Below, piece after piece: positions 18,401 through 25,784 of a stretch of 40,274 bases of DNA (the first letter of the stretch is position 1; every line of letters begins with the position of its first letter). The notes under the pieces were generated by a model that was not told the origin of the DNA, ran no database searches, and saw only the letters and a list, made by a program, of their open reading frames with translations. Both the position numbers and the translations under genes were made by a program. Source of the stretch: an uncultured Collinsella sp. (GTDB taxonomy: Bacteria > Actinomycetota > Coriobacteriia > Coriobacteriales > Coriobacteriaceae); assembly GCA_900541175.1 (NCBI GenBank), contig UQIT01000019.1:1-40274 (forward strand). The letters are read 5' to 3'.

Positions 18401-20197
18401 GCGGTACACGGCACGGAACCGGCGGGTCTTAAAACCAACACGGTCAATCGCGCAAATGCGGTCGAACTCCTCCTCGCTCAGCAGCGGGCGCTCCAGGCGC
18501 ACCAGCTGGCAGGCCGTACGGGAGTCCTCGAGCAAGTTGCCGTGGTTGCCCAGGTAGAGCGTGGTCGAAGTCACCATATGCTCGCGCAGGGCGTCGATCG
18601 GCGGGTTCGTGACCTGGGCGAACAACTGATAGAAGTAGTCAAAGAACGAGCGCGTCTTCTTGGACAGGCAGGCCAGCGGCGCATCGATGCCCATCGAAGC
18701 GAGCGGTGCCTTGCCCTGCTGGGCCATGGGACGCACGACCTCGTCGACGTCATCCCAGTGGTAGCCGAGCTTGGCCATACGCACGGCGGCGGGCACCTCG
18801 GCGTCCTCGGCGGGCGTTGCCGCAACGGGCTCATCGAGCGCGTCAACGGTTAGCGTCTCCTCGGCAATCCAATCACGATAGGGCTTTTCCTTGGCGTAAC
18901 GGGCACGCAGCTCATCGTTGTAGATCACGCGGCCGCGGGCAAAGTCGACCTCGAGCATCTGGCCCGGTCCCAGGCAGCCGCTCGTCAGGATGTTCTCGGG
19001 GCTCACCTCGATGGTGCCCACCTCGCTCGCCAGCATAAAGCGACCGTCGCGCGTCACATAGTAGCGGGCGGGACGCAGGCCGTTACGGTCGAGGGCGGCA
19101 CCCAGCGTGCGACCGTCGGTAAAGGCGATGGCCGCCGGGCCATCCCACGGCTCCATGAGCATGGACTGGTAAGCGTCGTAGGCGCGGCGCTCCTCACTCA
19201 GGCTGTCGTTGTGGTCCCACGGCTCGGGCAGCAACATGGACGCGGCACGCGTGAGCGGGCGACCGTTCATGACCAGGAACTCAAGCACATTATCCAGAAT
19301 CGCGGAATCGGAGCCCTCGCGGTTGATGATGGGCATCACGCGCTCAAGATCGTGCTGCAGCACGGGGCTGTACAGGTTGGGCTCGCGGGCGCGAATCCAG
19401 TTGACGTTGCCCTTGAGGGTGTTGATCTCGCCGTTGTGGATGATAAAGCGGTTGGGGTGCGCGCGCTCCCAGCTGGGCGTGGTGTTGGTGGAGTAGCGCG
19501 AGTGGACGAGCGCCACGGCCGTTTTGACGGCGGCGTCGTTGAGGTCGATGAAGAAACGGCGCATCTGCGTGGCCACAAGCATGCCCTTGTACACGATGGT
19601 GCGCGAGCTCATGGAGCACACATAGAAGATCTTGTCGCGCAGGGCAAACTCGGCGTCGGCCTTCTTCTCGATGGTGCGGCGGCACACATACAGACGGCGC
19701 TCGAAGGCGTCGCCCGCCGGCGTGTCGTCGGGGCGGCCCAGAAAGGCCTGCAGGATGGTAGGCATGCAGGCGCGGGCCGTCTCGCCCAGGTCGTGCGGGT
19801 CGACGGGCACCTCGCGCCAAAAGAGCAGCGGCACGCCGGCCTCGGCGCAGCCCTCCTCAAACACGCGACGGGCATCCTCTACGCCCTTGTCGTCCTGCGG
19901 GAAGAACAGCATGGCCACGCCATAGTCGCCCTCTGCCGGCAGAATCTGGCCGCACTTTTGAGCCTCTTTGCGGAAAAAGTGATGCGGAACCTGAAACAGG
20001 ATGCCGGCGCCGTCGCCGGTATTCTTCTCGAGTCCCGTACCGCCGCGGTGCTCCAAGTTGACCAGAATGGACAGCGCATCGTCCAGAATCTGGTGATGGC
20101 GCTCGCCGTTGATATCGGCAAGCGCGCCGATGCCACATGCATCGTGGTCGAATTCGGGGCGATAAAGGCCCTGCTGCTGAACGGAATCTGCCTGCAT
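15500..20197 (-). CDS. gltB: Glutamate synthase, large (alpha) subunit
   Basis: This 1565-residue enzyme makes two glutamates from glutamine and 2-oxoglutarate; with GltD it is the main ammonia-assimilation route together with glutamine synthetase. ATG 20197 has GGGGAGGA upstream. It starts with a 20-residue propeptide before the N-terminal nucleophile C21 (HDACGIG), as is usual for the glutaminase domain (to about 430). The FMN/synthase domain contains GEGGEDPRR, KPGEGGHLPG and SGHNGGSGA. The 3Fe-4S cysteines are C1132, C1138 and C1143 (C-x5-C-x4-C). The C-terminal GxGxG beta-helix covers about 1270-1490 (GLSGGEVSVRP, GCGNHGCEYMTGG). All key parts are intact. Confidence 0.97.
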   Translation of the reverse strand: MQADSVQQQGLYRPEFDHDACGIGALADINGERHHQILDDALSILVNLEHRGGTGLEKNTGDGAGILFQVPHHFFRKEAQKCGQILPAEGDYGVAMLFFPQDDKGVEDARRVFEEGCAEAGVPLLFWREVPVDPHDLGETARACMPTILQAFLGRPDDTPAGDAFERRLYVCRRTIEKKADAEFALRDKIFYVCSMSSRTIVYKGMLVATQMRRFFIDLNDAAVKTAVALVHSRYSTNTTPSWERAHPNRFIIHNGEINTLKGNVNWIRAREPNLYSPVLQHDLERVMPIINREGSDSAILDNVLEFLVMNGRPLTRAASMLLPEPWDHNDSLSEERRAYDAYQSMLMEPWDGPAAIAFTDGRTLGAALDRNGLRPARYYVTRDGRFMLASEVGTIEVSPENILTSGCLGPGQMLEVDFARGRVIYNDELRARYAKEKPYRDWIAEETLTVDALDEPVAATPAEDAEVPAAVRMAKLGYHWDDVDEVVRPMAQQGKAPLASMGIDAPLACLSKKTRSFFDYFYQLFAQVTNPPIDALREHMVTSTTLYLGNHGNLLEDSRTACQLVRLERPLLSEEEFDRICAIDRVGFKTRRFRAVYRRDAGEGALQAALKQLAEDVEAAVRDGVNIVVLSDRAAAGEVPVPSLLAVGCVHNHLIRAGVRTFADIVVECGDAVSPHDFAALVGYSASGIYPYNAHACIRNLATRGDLDVTTEQGIANYNKAATAGIVSIMSKMGISTVQSYHSAQIFEAVGFTPEFVNAYFAGTVSRVGGMGVEDVEREQNERYDAALAILKSPAPDQLPTLGLTKWRPLGGEDHLIDPQTVYLLQTACREDSYDTFKEYSARLHRTGRAVRLRDLLDFDASGRTPVALDEVEPALNIVRRFNTGAMSYGSISKEAHECMAIAMNRLHGRSNSGEGGEDPRRETPLANGDSKNSAIKQVASARFGVTSRYLCSAFEIQIKMAQGAKPGEGGHLPGKKVYPWIAEVRQSTPGIGLISPPPHHDIYSIEDLAELIFDLKNANPGARVSVKLVSEAGVGTIATGVAKGAADKILISGHNGGSGAAARDSIWHAGLPLELGLAEAQQTLLQNGLRSRVVLEADGKLMDGTDVAVACLLGAEEFGFATMPLISMGCLMQRDCQQDTCPAGIATQNCRLRRGFRGKPEHVEHFMLFVAEQLREVMASLGFRTVDEMVGHPECLRQIEVPGNRKANLLDLSPVLASATCEFGAHIPGADGRHFLPQMAADSELDKTLDSTLFVPYTADARAHLRPIRFRADIANVNRCVGTILGNAVTKAHPEGLPAGSITIDCDGSAGQSFGAFLPRGITLNVCGDANDYFGKGLSGGEVSVRPNPHATYKFDENIIVGNVAFFGATSGRGFINGLAGQRFGVRNSGATVVVEGCGNHGCEYMTGGLALILGEVGQNFAAGMTGGVAYVFDQYGTLDARVNHESVELKAPTAGELAQIRALIQEHVDATQSPRGIKLLYSFATMSKHFVKVIPTEYERVLAIVAAGEAVGKTHTQAEELAFDIVTGRASAADVARFDAAGGAAGTASVAASSVASTKKEA

Positions 20198-20379
20198 CGC
20201 GATCCTCCCCTAGATATTAGACAGTCAGTTGAATAGGCATACTAGGAGCATCGCCGGCCCGTTGTGTTTCCCGCCCGTTTCGAAACAATCGCGTAACGCA
20301 CGCCCTACGAGTGGACACCGCCGACCTCAAGGACGACGACAAGGCCCCCAGGTTCGGCCTGCAAGCTCACCGCTTCAAA

Positions 20380-20438
20380 CATCTCAATCTGTAACAGGAA
20401 GACCCAATTTCCATCCCTAGTTGTTACAGATCAAGACA
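20380..20438. repeat. 59-bp palindrome, type 1, copy 9
   Basis: Arms CATCTCAATCTGTAACA (20380-20396) and TGTTACAGATCAAGACA (20422-20438) flank 25 nt. The copy lies midway between the divergent gltB and mntH promoters. Confidence 0.92.
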
Positions 20439-20484
20439 TTTCGGCAATCCCCTTTCACCATCCTTTTCAAATACAACAATTTTG

Positions 20485-20523
20485 TTAGTCTTGGTTAACT
20501 TTTTCGCCTAAAACGGGTATCCT
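20485..20523 (+). promoter_or_regulatory. mntH promoter with possible MntR/DtxR-type operator
   Basis: TTAACT (20495-20500) and TATCCT (20518-20523) are 17 nt apart and make a fair sigma-70 promoter 37 nt before the ATG. The imperfect palindrome GTTAGTCTTGGTTAAC (20485-20500) overlaps the -35, where a metal-dependent repressor could sit. The operator identity is inferred from the transporter, not from a known consensus match. Confidence 0.4.
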
Positions 20524-20559
20524 TTGCGACGTCAAACAAACGGCACGCAGGAGCTCACC

Positions 20560-21816
20560 ATGCTCAACCATCTCAAACAACACTTTGGCTCCCGACGCAC
20601 CGGTGGTCACGGAGGCCTAGACATTGCGCGGCACATCGGCCCCGGGCTGCTCGTGACCGTCGGCTTTATCGACCCGGGCAACTGGGCCTCCAATATGGCC
20701 GCGGGCTCGCAGTTTGGCTACGCGCTGCTGTGGATCGTCACACTGTCCACGATTATGCTCATTGTGCTGCAGCACAATGCGGCGCACCTGGGTATCGCCA
20801 CGGGTGCCTGTCTTGCCGAGGCCACGACACGTTGCCTCCCCCGCTTCGTTGGACGCACGGTGCTCGCCAGTGCCTATCTCGCGACCATCGCCACCGCCAT
20901 GGCCGAAGTCCTGGGTGGCGCGATTGCCCTTCAAATGCTCTTTGGGCTGCCCGTGCGTGCGGGCTGCGTCATCGTGGCGGCAGTATCGATGGCGATGCTC
21001 ATGACGAACTCCTACAAGCGTGCCGAACGCTGGATCATCGCCTTCGTAGGCGTGGTAGGACTCTCGTTTTTGGCCGAGCTTGCACTAGTCAAGGTCGACT
21101 GGCCGCAAGCCGCCGCAAGCTGGATCACGCCCAGTATGCCCACTGGCTCTGCCGCGATTATCGTGAGTGTCCTGGGTGCGGTCGTTATGCCCCACAACCT
21201 CTTTCTACACTCCGAGGTCATCCAATCCATGCACTTCGAGGGCCAAGGCGAGCAGGTTATCGAAGAGCGTCTGCGCTATGAGCTCTTCGACACGCTCTTT
21301 TCGATGGGCGTGGGCTGGGCAATCAACTCGGCCATGGTCATCCTGGCCGCAACGACCTTCTTTGCGCACGGCATTGTCGTAGACGACCTCGCCGTCGCAG
21401 CGGACACGCTCTCCCCCATTCTGGGCCCAGCAAGCTCGACAATCTTTGCGGTGGCGCTGCTGTTTGCGGGCCTCTCGAGTAGTGTGACGGCAGGCATGGC
21501 GGCAGGCACCATCACCGCGGGCATGTTCGACGAGGAATACGACATCCACGACCGACATTCCTCGATCGGGGTGGCGGCCTGTTTCGCCGGCGCAGTGGCG
21601 GCGTGTCTGGTCGTCCCAAATCCTTTTGAAGGTCTCATCTGGAGTCAGGCACTGCTGTCGCTTCAGCTGCCGATTACGGTCTTTGTGCTCATACGGCTCA
21701 CCAGTTCACGCCGCGTCATGGGCAAATACGCCAACTCACGCCCGCTCAACACGCTGCTCGTAGGAATCGGTGCCATCGTGACGATTCTCGACATCGTGCT
21801 GCTAACGGGGATGTAA
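20560..21816 (+). CDS. mntH: Nramp-family Mn(II)/metal-proton symporter
   Basis: This 418-residue inner-membrane transporter imports manganese (and possibly iron) with protons. ATG 20560 is chosen because CAGGAG lies 7 nt upstream; the frame is open 12 codons further up with no site. The two metal-binding motifs are intact: DPGNW at 38-42 in the first helix and MPHN at 210-213 in the sixth. About eleven hydrophobic helices follow through to the C-terminus (LLVGIGAIVTILDIVLLTGM). The MPHN motif with Met as a metal ligand marks a true Nramp transporter rather than a magnesium or aluminium relative. It is monocistronic. Confidence 0.95.
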   Translation: MLNHLKQHFGSRRTGGHGGLDIARHIGPGLLVTVGFIDPGNWASNMAAGSQFGYALLWIVTLSTIMLIVLQHNAAHLGIATGACLAEATTRCLPRFVGRTVLASAYLATIATAMAEVLGGAIALQMLFGLPVRAGCVIVAAVSMAMLMTNSYKRAERWIIAFVGVVGLSFLAELALVKVDWPQAAASWITPSMPTGSAAIIVSVLGAVVMPHNLFLHSEVIQSMHFEGQGEQVIEERLRYELFDTLFSMGVGWAINSAMVILAATTFFAHGIVVDDLAVAADTLSPILGPASSTIFAVALLFAGLSSSVTAGMAAGTITAGMFDEEYDIHDRHSSIGVAACFAGAVAACLVVPNPFEGLIWSQALLSLQLPITVFVLIRLTSSRRVMGKYANSRPLNTLLVGIGAIVTILDIVLLTGM

Positions 21817-21844
21817 TTGGGATGGCGTGACTGTCCAGATATAA

Positions 21845-21903
21845 CGTCTCAATCTGTAACACGTAAGGCCGTTTTAAACCGTCAGATAAATCAAAAGGGC
21901 CCC
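21845..21903. repeat. 59-bp palindrome, type 1, degenerate copy (right arm lost)
   Basis: The left arm CGTCTCAATCTGTAACA (21845-21861) and a 25-nt centre with the usual features are present. At the expected right-arm position (21887) the sequence reads TAAATCAAAAGGG instead of TGTTACAGAT. The start of a rho-independent terminator occupies the place of the arm, so the copy has been overwritten or truncated. It lies 29 nt after the mntH stop. Confidence 0.7.
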
Positions 21904-21928
21904 GGCCGAGAATTCGACCGGGGCCCTT
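21895..21928 (-). terminator. Intrinsic terminator of the rubredoxin gene
   Basis: On the minus strand AAGGGCCCCGG and CCGGGGCCCTT form a long stem followed by TTTTGATTT. It lies 41 nt after the rubredoxin stop and may also stop mntH transcription from the other side, less well. Confidence 0.85.
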
Positions 21929-21968
21929 GGACAGAGCTCTGTATGGCTAATCGCCGTGTGTCTACGAG

Positions 21969-22112
21969 TTACTCCTCGACGAGCTCAAACTCATCGGGGC
22001 CGACGCCGCAGACCGGGCATACGTAATCCTCGGGCAGCTCGGGCGTGTCGACCTCAACCTCGTAACCGCAAACGGTGCATACGAACTTATACGTCTTCTT
22101 CTCCTCAGCCAT
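21969..22112 (-). CDS. Rubredoxin
   Basis: This 47-residue mono-iron electron carrier starts at ATG 22112, with GAGAGGAG 7 nt upstream. The two iron-binding knuckles are CTVCGY and CPVCGVG, 29 residues apart, as in small rubredoxins; the intervening ELPEDYVCPVCG is typical. It ends in an acidic tail (DEFELVEE). Rubredoxins pass single electrons to oxygen- and NO-detoxifying flavoproteins or rubrerythrin in anaerobes. The neighbour upstream on the same strand encodes a flavin reductase, a natural electron donor. A promoter lies between the two, so it can be transcribed alone. Confidence 0.93.
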   Translation of the reverse strand: MAEEKKTYKFVCTVCGYEVEVDTPELPEDYVCPVCGVGPDEFELVEE

Positions 22113-22156
22113 GATGTTCTCCTCTCGAACGCGACTGGTGATGTACTTCACTTATT

Positions 22157-22184
22157 AGTATATATTCTCAATAATATAATGCAA
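22157..22184 (-). promoter_or_regulatory. Promoter of the rubredoxin gene
   Basis: On the minus strand TTGCAT (22179-22184) and TATACT (22157-22162) are 16 nt apart inside a very AT-rich stretch, 45 nt before the ATG. It is the most AT-rich spot in this part of the window. Confidence 0.6.
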
Positions 22185-22201
22185 GTATTTTTAGAACATT
22201 T

Positions 22202-22705
22202 CTAGCCTTGATACGACGAAGCCTTGGGCGGCGTCTTGCCCTTCAAGACCTTGTGATAGTAGTCATAGGTCAGCGGGGCCTCGCCGCTCAAGCGCTCGGC
22301 GTCCTCCACCTCGCCGATAAAGAGCAGGTGCGTGCCCACATCCACGGTATCAATCAGACGGCAGCTGAACAGCGCCGCCGCGTGCTCGGGCACATAGGGC
22401 ATGCCCAGCGCGGTCTCGTGGGTCTCGTACTTGGCAAACTTGTCGTAATCGCTGCTGGTGCGGAAGCCAAAGTTGCCGATATAGAGCATGTCGGCGGTCT
22501 GGTCAATCACGGTCAGCGCAAAGGCCTTAGCCGATGCGATTACGCCGGACGTGACATTTTCCTTGTTCACGGCAATCGAGATGCGCGGCGGGGCGGATGT
22601 CACCTGCACTGCTGTGTTGATAACGCAGCCGGCACGCAGCCCGTCGGCCGCGGCGCTCACCACGTACAGGCCACTCGGCATGGTAAAGAACGCAGTTTTG
22701 TCCAT
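22202..22705 (-). CDS. Flavin reductase-like domain protein
   Basis: This 167-residue protein has the FMN-binding split barrel of the flavin reductase family. ATG 22705 has GGGGAG 8 nt upstream; the frame is open further up but without a site. Recognisable pieces are MPSGLYVVSA at the start, INTAVQVTSAPPRISIAVNK (the flavin-phosphate strand region), SGVIASAKAFALTVI and a late GTHLLFIGEVEDAE. It should reduce flavin with NAD(P)H and pass electrons on. In Moorella and related anaerobes such a domain is fused to rubredoxin (Hrb); here the two are separate adjacent genes. The fit suggests a split Hrb-like module for oxygen or NO defence. Confidence 0.87.
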   Translation of the reverse strand: MDKTAFFTMPSGLYVVSAAADGLRAGCVINTAVQVTSAPPRISIAVNKENVTSGVIASAKAFALTVIDQTADMLYIGNFGFRTSSDYDKFAKYETHETALGMPYVPEHAAALFSCRLIDTVDVGTHLLFIGEVEDAERLSGEAPLTYDYYHKVLKGKTPPKASSYQG

Positions 22706-22756
22706 AACGATCACTCCCCTAGCTCGGGTTGGAACCTCATGGATGTATGTACCCAC

Positions 22757-22790
22757 AAAAAAGGCGGCACCCATAACGGACGCCGCCTTT
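22757..22790 (-). terminator. Intrinsic terminator downstream of smpB
   Basis: On the minus strand GGCGGC and GCCGCC pair around 13 nt and are followed by six to seven T. It ends the tRNA/TPR/smpB transcription direction and isolates the flavin reductase gene. Confidence 0.87.
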
Positions 22791-22832
22791 GAGACATATG
22801 TGTCAGAACAGTAAGAAAGATGAGACACCCGC

Positions 22833-22899
22833 AGTTGCGGTGAAATAGGGACTGAATAGCCCCTCAAACAGGCAAAACAGTCCGTATTCCACCGCAACT
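22833..22899. repeat. 67-bp palindrome, type 2, copy 2
   Basis: Arms of 22 nt start AGTTGCGGTGAAATAGGG and end CCGTATTCCACCGCAACT, with two mismatches and a 23-nt centre. Total length equals copy 1 at 8718-8784. It lies between the smpB stop and its terminator, so it is in the smpB 3' untranslated region. Confidence 0.88.
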
Positions 22900-22911
22900 C
22901 ATACAGAGTGC

Positions 22912-23382
22912 CTAGCGGTTGCGCTCTTTGAGGGCGCGGTCGATCTCGCGTTGGACATCACGCTTGGCCATGTCCTCGCGCTTGTCGTAGAGCTTCTTGC
23001 CGCGACCCAGACCCAGCAGCAGCTTTACGCGGCCGTCGGTATTAAAGTAGAGCTCCAACGGAACCAGCGCATAACCACGGTTGCGAAGTTTGCCGTCAAG
23101 AAAGTCGATCTCCTTACGGTGCAGCAGCAGACGACGCCGACGGTCGGGATCGCGATTCCACACGCCACCATGGCTATAAGGATGGATATGCAGGCCGACG
23201 AGCCAGCACTCGCCGCCACGAATCAGCGCAAAAGTGTCAGTGATCTGACAGGCGCGCTCGCGAATCGACTTGACCTCGGTGCCGCTCAGTTCAATGCCGC
23301 ACTCAAAGGTCTCATCGATAAAGTACTCGTGATGTGCCGAGCGATTCTTGGAGATGAGTTTGCGCTCGCGCTTACTGGGCAT
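22912..23382 (-). CDS. smpB: SsrA-binding protein SmpB
   Basis: This 156-residue protein binds tmRNA and brings it to stalled ribosomes for trans-translation. ATG 23382 has AAGGAGG 6 nt upstream. Family features are SAHHEYFIDETFECGIELSG, TEVKSIRERACQITD, the HIHPYSHGG segment and the basic C-terminal tail KKLYDKREDMAKRDVQREID, which mimics a tRNA anticodon arm. Length is as usual. The start overlaps the end of the upstream TPR-like gene by 11 nt, pointing to coupled translation. RNase R, the nuclease that degrades the tagged mRNA, is encoded about 4 kb away on the same strand. Confidence 0.96.
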   Translation of the reverse strand: MPSKRERKLISKNRSAHHEYFIDETFECGIELSGTEVKSIRERACQITDTFALIRGGECWLVGLHIHPYSHGGVWNRDPDRRRRLLLHRKEIDFLDGKLRNRGYALVPLELYFNTDGRVKLLLGLGRGKKLYDKREDMAKRDVQREIDRALKERNR

Positions 23383-24289
23383 CGTCGGCCTCCTTGACAC
23401 CGTCAGCGCCCTTGTCGACACCCGTGTGCCTTGCCTTGCGCTCGGCATTGAGCTCAGCATCGCTCTCGCGCACCAGTTTGATAATCGCCGCGCAGGCTTC
23501 CTCGCCCACCAAGTCGCGAGCACGCACCGTCAGGCGCGTCGCCTCCTGCTTGTCGCCGTCGCTTGCAGCATCGGTCGCGCACATAATCAGGCAGATGGCA
23601 ATCTCGGCCGAAGGTGAGGTCGGAACGCCCTGCAACGCCAGCTCGCCCATCACGTGCTCGTCGCTCTCCTCGGCGGCATCCGGATAGGTAGTATGGATCT
23701 TGTTGAGCAGGCGCGTCGTATGCGCATCGTTGGGCGCCAGGCGCAGCGCCAGACGCGCGCAGCCCACGGCAGCCGAAATGTTCTCGGTCTCGGGCTCCAA
23801 GAAGTACTGACCCAGATTGGCGTAAGCGCGGGCGGCGCACTTGCCATCGCTTGCACGCTCCAGCACCGAAAACGAGAGCGATGCCCACTCCTGCTTGTCT
23901 TCGAGTGCGCGGAACAGCTCGGCCAAATCCAAGCGATAGTTGCAGTTCATGGGGTCCCAACGCACAGCCTGCATCAGGGCATTGCGAGCGCTCACATAAT
24001 CCTGCTGGCGAATGTAGGCAAACGCCATGTCAGAGTACAGGCGGTCAAACGGCACCTCGACCTGCACGAGCTCGCGCGGATCCTTCTCCACGCGGCGATA
24101 GGCCAAGCGCTCAAACTTGCTATCGAAGCTAAAGTATTGGCGCTTCTCCTCCGTCTTGCACTCGGCGTCGATATACTCCTCGGCGAGCTCCACCAGGCGC
24201 TCCAGCAGCGGCGTCGCCGTAGCCAGGTCGCCCTGCGCCAGATAGTTCTCGGCATACGTGATGTCTTGCAAGCTGATGGGCAGGTCCAT
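23372..24289 (-). CDS. TPR-like helical repeat protein
   Basis: This 305-residue cytoplasmic protein has an all-helical sequence of tetratricopeptide type: LAQGDLATATPLLERLVELA near residue 20, AYIRQQDYVSARNALMQAVR near 95, then AYANLGQYFLEP and AVGCARLALRLAPNDAHTT. ATG 24289 has GAGGAG 5 nt upstream. It probably scaffolds protein contacts; no enzymatic motif is visible. The end is hydrophilic and charged. It overlaps smpB by 11 nt, so the two are made together, but I know of no functional link between this protein and trans-translation. Confidence 0.78.
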   Translation of the reverse strand: MDLPISLQDITYAENYLAQGDLATATPLLERLVELAEEYIDAECKTEEKRQYFSFDSKFERLAYRRVEKDPRELVQVEVPFDRLYSDMAFAYIRQQDYVSARNALMQAVRWDPMNCNYRLDLAELFRALEDKQEWASLSFSVLERASDGKCAARAYANLGQYFLEPETENISAAVGCARLALRLAPNDAHTTRLLNKIHTTYPDAAEESDEHVMGELALQGVPTSPSAEIAICLIMCATDAASDGDKQEATRLTVRARDLVGEEACAAIIKLVRESDAELNAERKARHTGVDKGADGVKEADDAQ

Positions 24290-24386
24290 GACAACTCCTC
24301 GGTCCGGGCGGCAGACTCAACGCGCGCCTTAAACATCGGTCAATACACAAAACCCGGGTCTCTTACGAGGCCCGGGCGTTCAATTT

Positions 24387-24462
24387 TGGTAGCCCGTACC
24401 AGATTCGAACTGGTGATCTCCGCCTTGAGAGGGCGGCGTCCTAAACCGCTAGACGAACGGGC
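24387..24462 (-). tRNA. tRNA-Glu (CUC anticodon)
   Basis: The 76-nt cloverleaf includes encoded CCA. The acceptor is GCCCGTT pairing with the 3' end, the anticodon stem CCGCC/GGCGG holds the loop CTCTCAA (anticodon CTC), and the T arm has GTTCGAATC. It reads GAG. Confidence 0.95.
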
Positions 24463-24480
24463 CATATGTAGCAAATGCAA

Positions 24481-24554
24481 TGGCTGGGATGGAGGGAGTC
24501 GAACCCCCATTGACGGAACCAGAATCCGCTGTCCTGCCATTAGACGACATCCCA
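24481..24554 (-). tRNA. tRNA-Gln (CUG anticodon)
   Basis: This 74-nt tRNA includes encoded CCA. The acceptor TGGGATG/CATCCCA has the U1-A72 pair typical of bacterial tRNA-Gln, and the anticodon loop is TTCTGGT (anticodon CTG). It reads CAG and is 18 nt upstream of tRNA-Glu on the same transcript. Confidence 0.95.
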
Positions 24555-24598
24555 ATGACTGCATCGCTGCGCTCGGCTGTGCCTTTGCGCAAGAAAGA

Positions 24599-24627
24599 AA
24601 TATACGGGAAGTCCCGCCGTGACGCAA
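24599..24627 (-). promoter_or_regulatory. Promoter of the tRNA-Gln/tRNA-Glu unit
   Basis: On the minus strand TTGCGT (24622-24627) and TATATT (24599-24604) are 17 nt apart and lie about 45 nt before the tRNA-Gln 5' end. A G/C-rich stretch follows the -10 only further downstream. Confidence 0.55.
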
Positions 24628-24819
24628 GTCCTATTTTTGACTTTTTTGAAATTCAGTCAAATACGGCCAACACGTGAAGGACCTGTGAAGCACCAGCGAC
24701 ACCTACGGCGTCAAAGCCCGTAAAACATCCCACATCTACCGCTGGTAGATTACAACAATGCAGTACTCACGGCTGATGGCACAATCGAACCGTCATCATT
24801 GCACGGATATCGAGGCACC

Positions 24820-25230
24820 ATGGACGAAGAGCTTGATTACCTATGGGAGACCCTGGGCCTCGAGATCACTGCTGACCTTTGGCCCGAACGGGACAAAATC
24901 CATCCCACACTGCGCCCCGCCATCACGGTGATGCAGGCAAAATACCGCCGTGCATCCTTTTTGATCATGCGGGTGTCATGGCACGCGGGACTCCCCGACC
25001 TTAAGCGAATCCAGGCAAGCCTCGTCGAGCTGTCCGGTATGCCGACCGTCATATCCGAGGCACACCTGGAGCAGCGCCAGCGCGAGCGACTGCAACAGCA
25101 GCGGATTCCCTTTATCTGCCCCGGCGTTCAGGCATATCTGCCCTTTATGGACGAGGAGTACTGGAGCGGCAAGCCCAACAAGCACGTAAAGGTCTACGAT
25201 CCGCACGAATGGGCGCGGCTGGCGGACTGA
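24820..25230 (+). CDS. Small unassigned protein
   Basis: This is a 136-residue protein from ATG 24820, with GAGG close upstream (CGAGGCACC). It has no signal or membrane segment. The segment RIPFICPGVQAYLPFMDEEY resembles, from memory, a block (IPFIxPGxQxYLPF) seen in some MarR-annotated regulators of Firmicutes, but there is no helix-turn-helix here, so it may be only the N-terminal part of such a family. The start is acidic and the middle is basic. It stands alone between a tRNA unit and a convergent gene. Confidence 0.6.
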   Translation: MDEELDYLWETLGLEITADLWPERDKIHPTLRPAITVMQAKYRRASFLIMRVSWHAGLPDLKRIQASLVELSGMPTVISEAHLEQRQRERLQQQRIPFICPGVQAYLPFMDEEYWSGKPNKHVKVYDPHEWARLAD

Positions 25231-25247
25231 CTGGGGCAGGCCCGCCG

Positions 25248-25297
25248 GCGGAAAGTGCGTCCCACCCTGAGCACTCAAAACGGGTCGCACTTTCCGC
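25248..25297. repeat. 50-bp palindrome with GCGGAAAGTGCG arms
   Basis: GCGGAAAGTGCGTCCC (25248-25263) pairs with GGGTCGCACTTTCCGC (25282-25297), with one T/T mismatch and an 18-nt centre. It lies exactly between two convergent genes. There is no U-run on either side, so it is not a standard terminator. Confidence 0.78.
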
Positions 25298-25302
25298 AGC
25301 CG

Positions 25303-25662
25303 CTACAGCAACGCCTCGGCCCAAGCCGCTTCCCTAAAGCCGGGAATCGCAAAGTCGTCGCCCACCAGCAGCGGACGCTTGACCAGCATGCCGTCGGTCG
25401 CCAGCAGCTCGTAGCACTCCCGATCCGTCATGCCCGCATCCAGACGCGCCTTCAGACCCAGCTCTCGATATTTCATGCCCGACGAATTAAAGAAGCGCCG
25501 CACCGGCAGCCCCGAACGAGCAATCCAGGTCGCAAGCTCATCAGCCGTGGGATTGTCCAAAACGATATCGCGGTCGATATACTCTACCCCGTGTTCGTCC
25601 AGCCATGCCTTGGCCTTCTTACAGGTCGAGCACTTGGGATATTCAACAAACAATACCACCAT
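25303..25662 (-). CDS. ArsC/Spx-family thioredoxin-fold protein
   Basis: This 119-residue protein starts at ATG 25662, with AAAGGAAA 6 nt upstream. It has the ArsC/Spx family signature: YPKCSTCKKAKAWLDEHG (CxxC at residues 11-14), then RSGLPVRRFFNSSG and MLVKRPLLV. The family includes glutaredoxin-dependent arsenate reductases, the YffB group and the Spx/MgsR regulators. No arsenic gene is nearby. The CxxC and the RRFFNSSG segment are closer to the uncharacterised YffB-like/arsenate-reductase-family group found widely in Firmicutes and Coriobacteria than to true ArsC. The function is unproven. Confidence 0.87.
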   Translation of the reverse strand: MVVLFVEYPKCSTCKKAKAWLDEHGVEYIDRDIVLDNPTADELATWIARSGLPVRRFFNSSGMKYRELGLKARLDAGMTDRECYELLATDGMLVKRPLLVGDDFAIPGFREAAWAEALL

Positions 25663-25784
25663 GGGATTTCCTTTCTTAGAGAAAACAGGTGTCTGGAAAA
25701 CTGCACATCGACGACCACTCGCGATTGCAGCCGTTATTGTAGTCAATGTCGAAGCATAGGCAGTCGCGATGTCTCGTCTTAAGG

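Larger units (their letters stand above)
20198..20559. other. Divergent regulatory region between gltB and mntH
   Basis: About 360 bases separate the divergent gltB and mntH starts. It contains a type-1 palindrome (20380-20438) and the mntH promoter region. On the gltB side a TAATAT box lies just upstream of the ribosome-binding site but has no good -35. No ORF is supported. Confidence 0.5.

Noticed and set aside
15788..18853. Long plus-strand open frames opposite gltB
   Set aside because: These are antisense frames of an intact glutamate synthase gene with no supporting start signals.
20198..20559. Riboswitch in the gltB or mntH leader
   Set aside because: No yybP-ykoY-like or other known conserved riboswitch core could be recognised; the only structure is the type-1 palindrome.
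22912..24289. tmRNA (ssrA) gene near smpB
   Set aside because: Neither the tRNA-Ala-like ends nor a short tag-peptide frame was found in the adjoining gaps.
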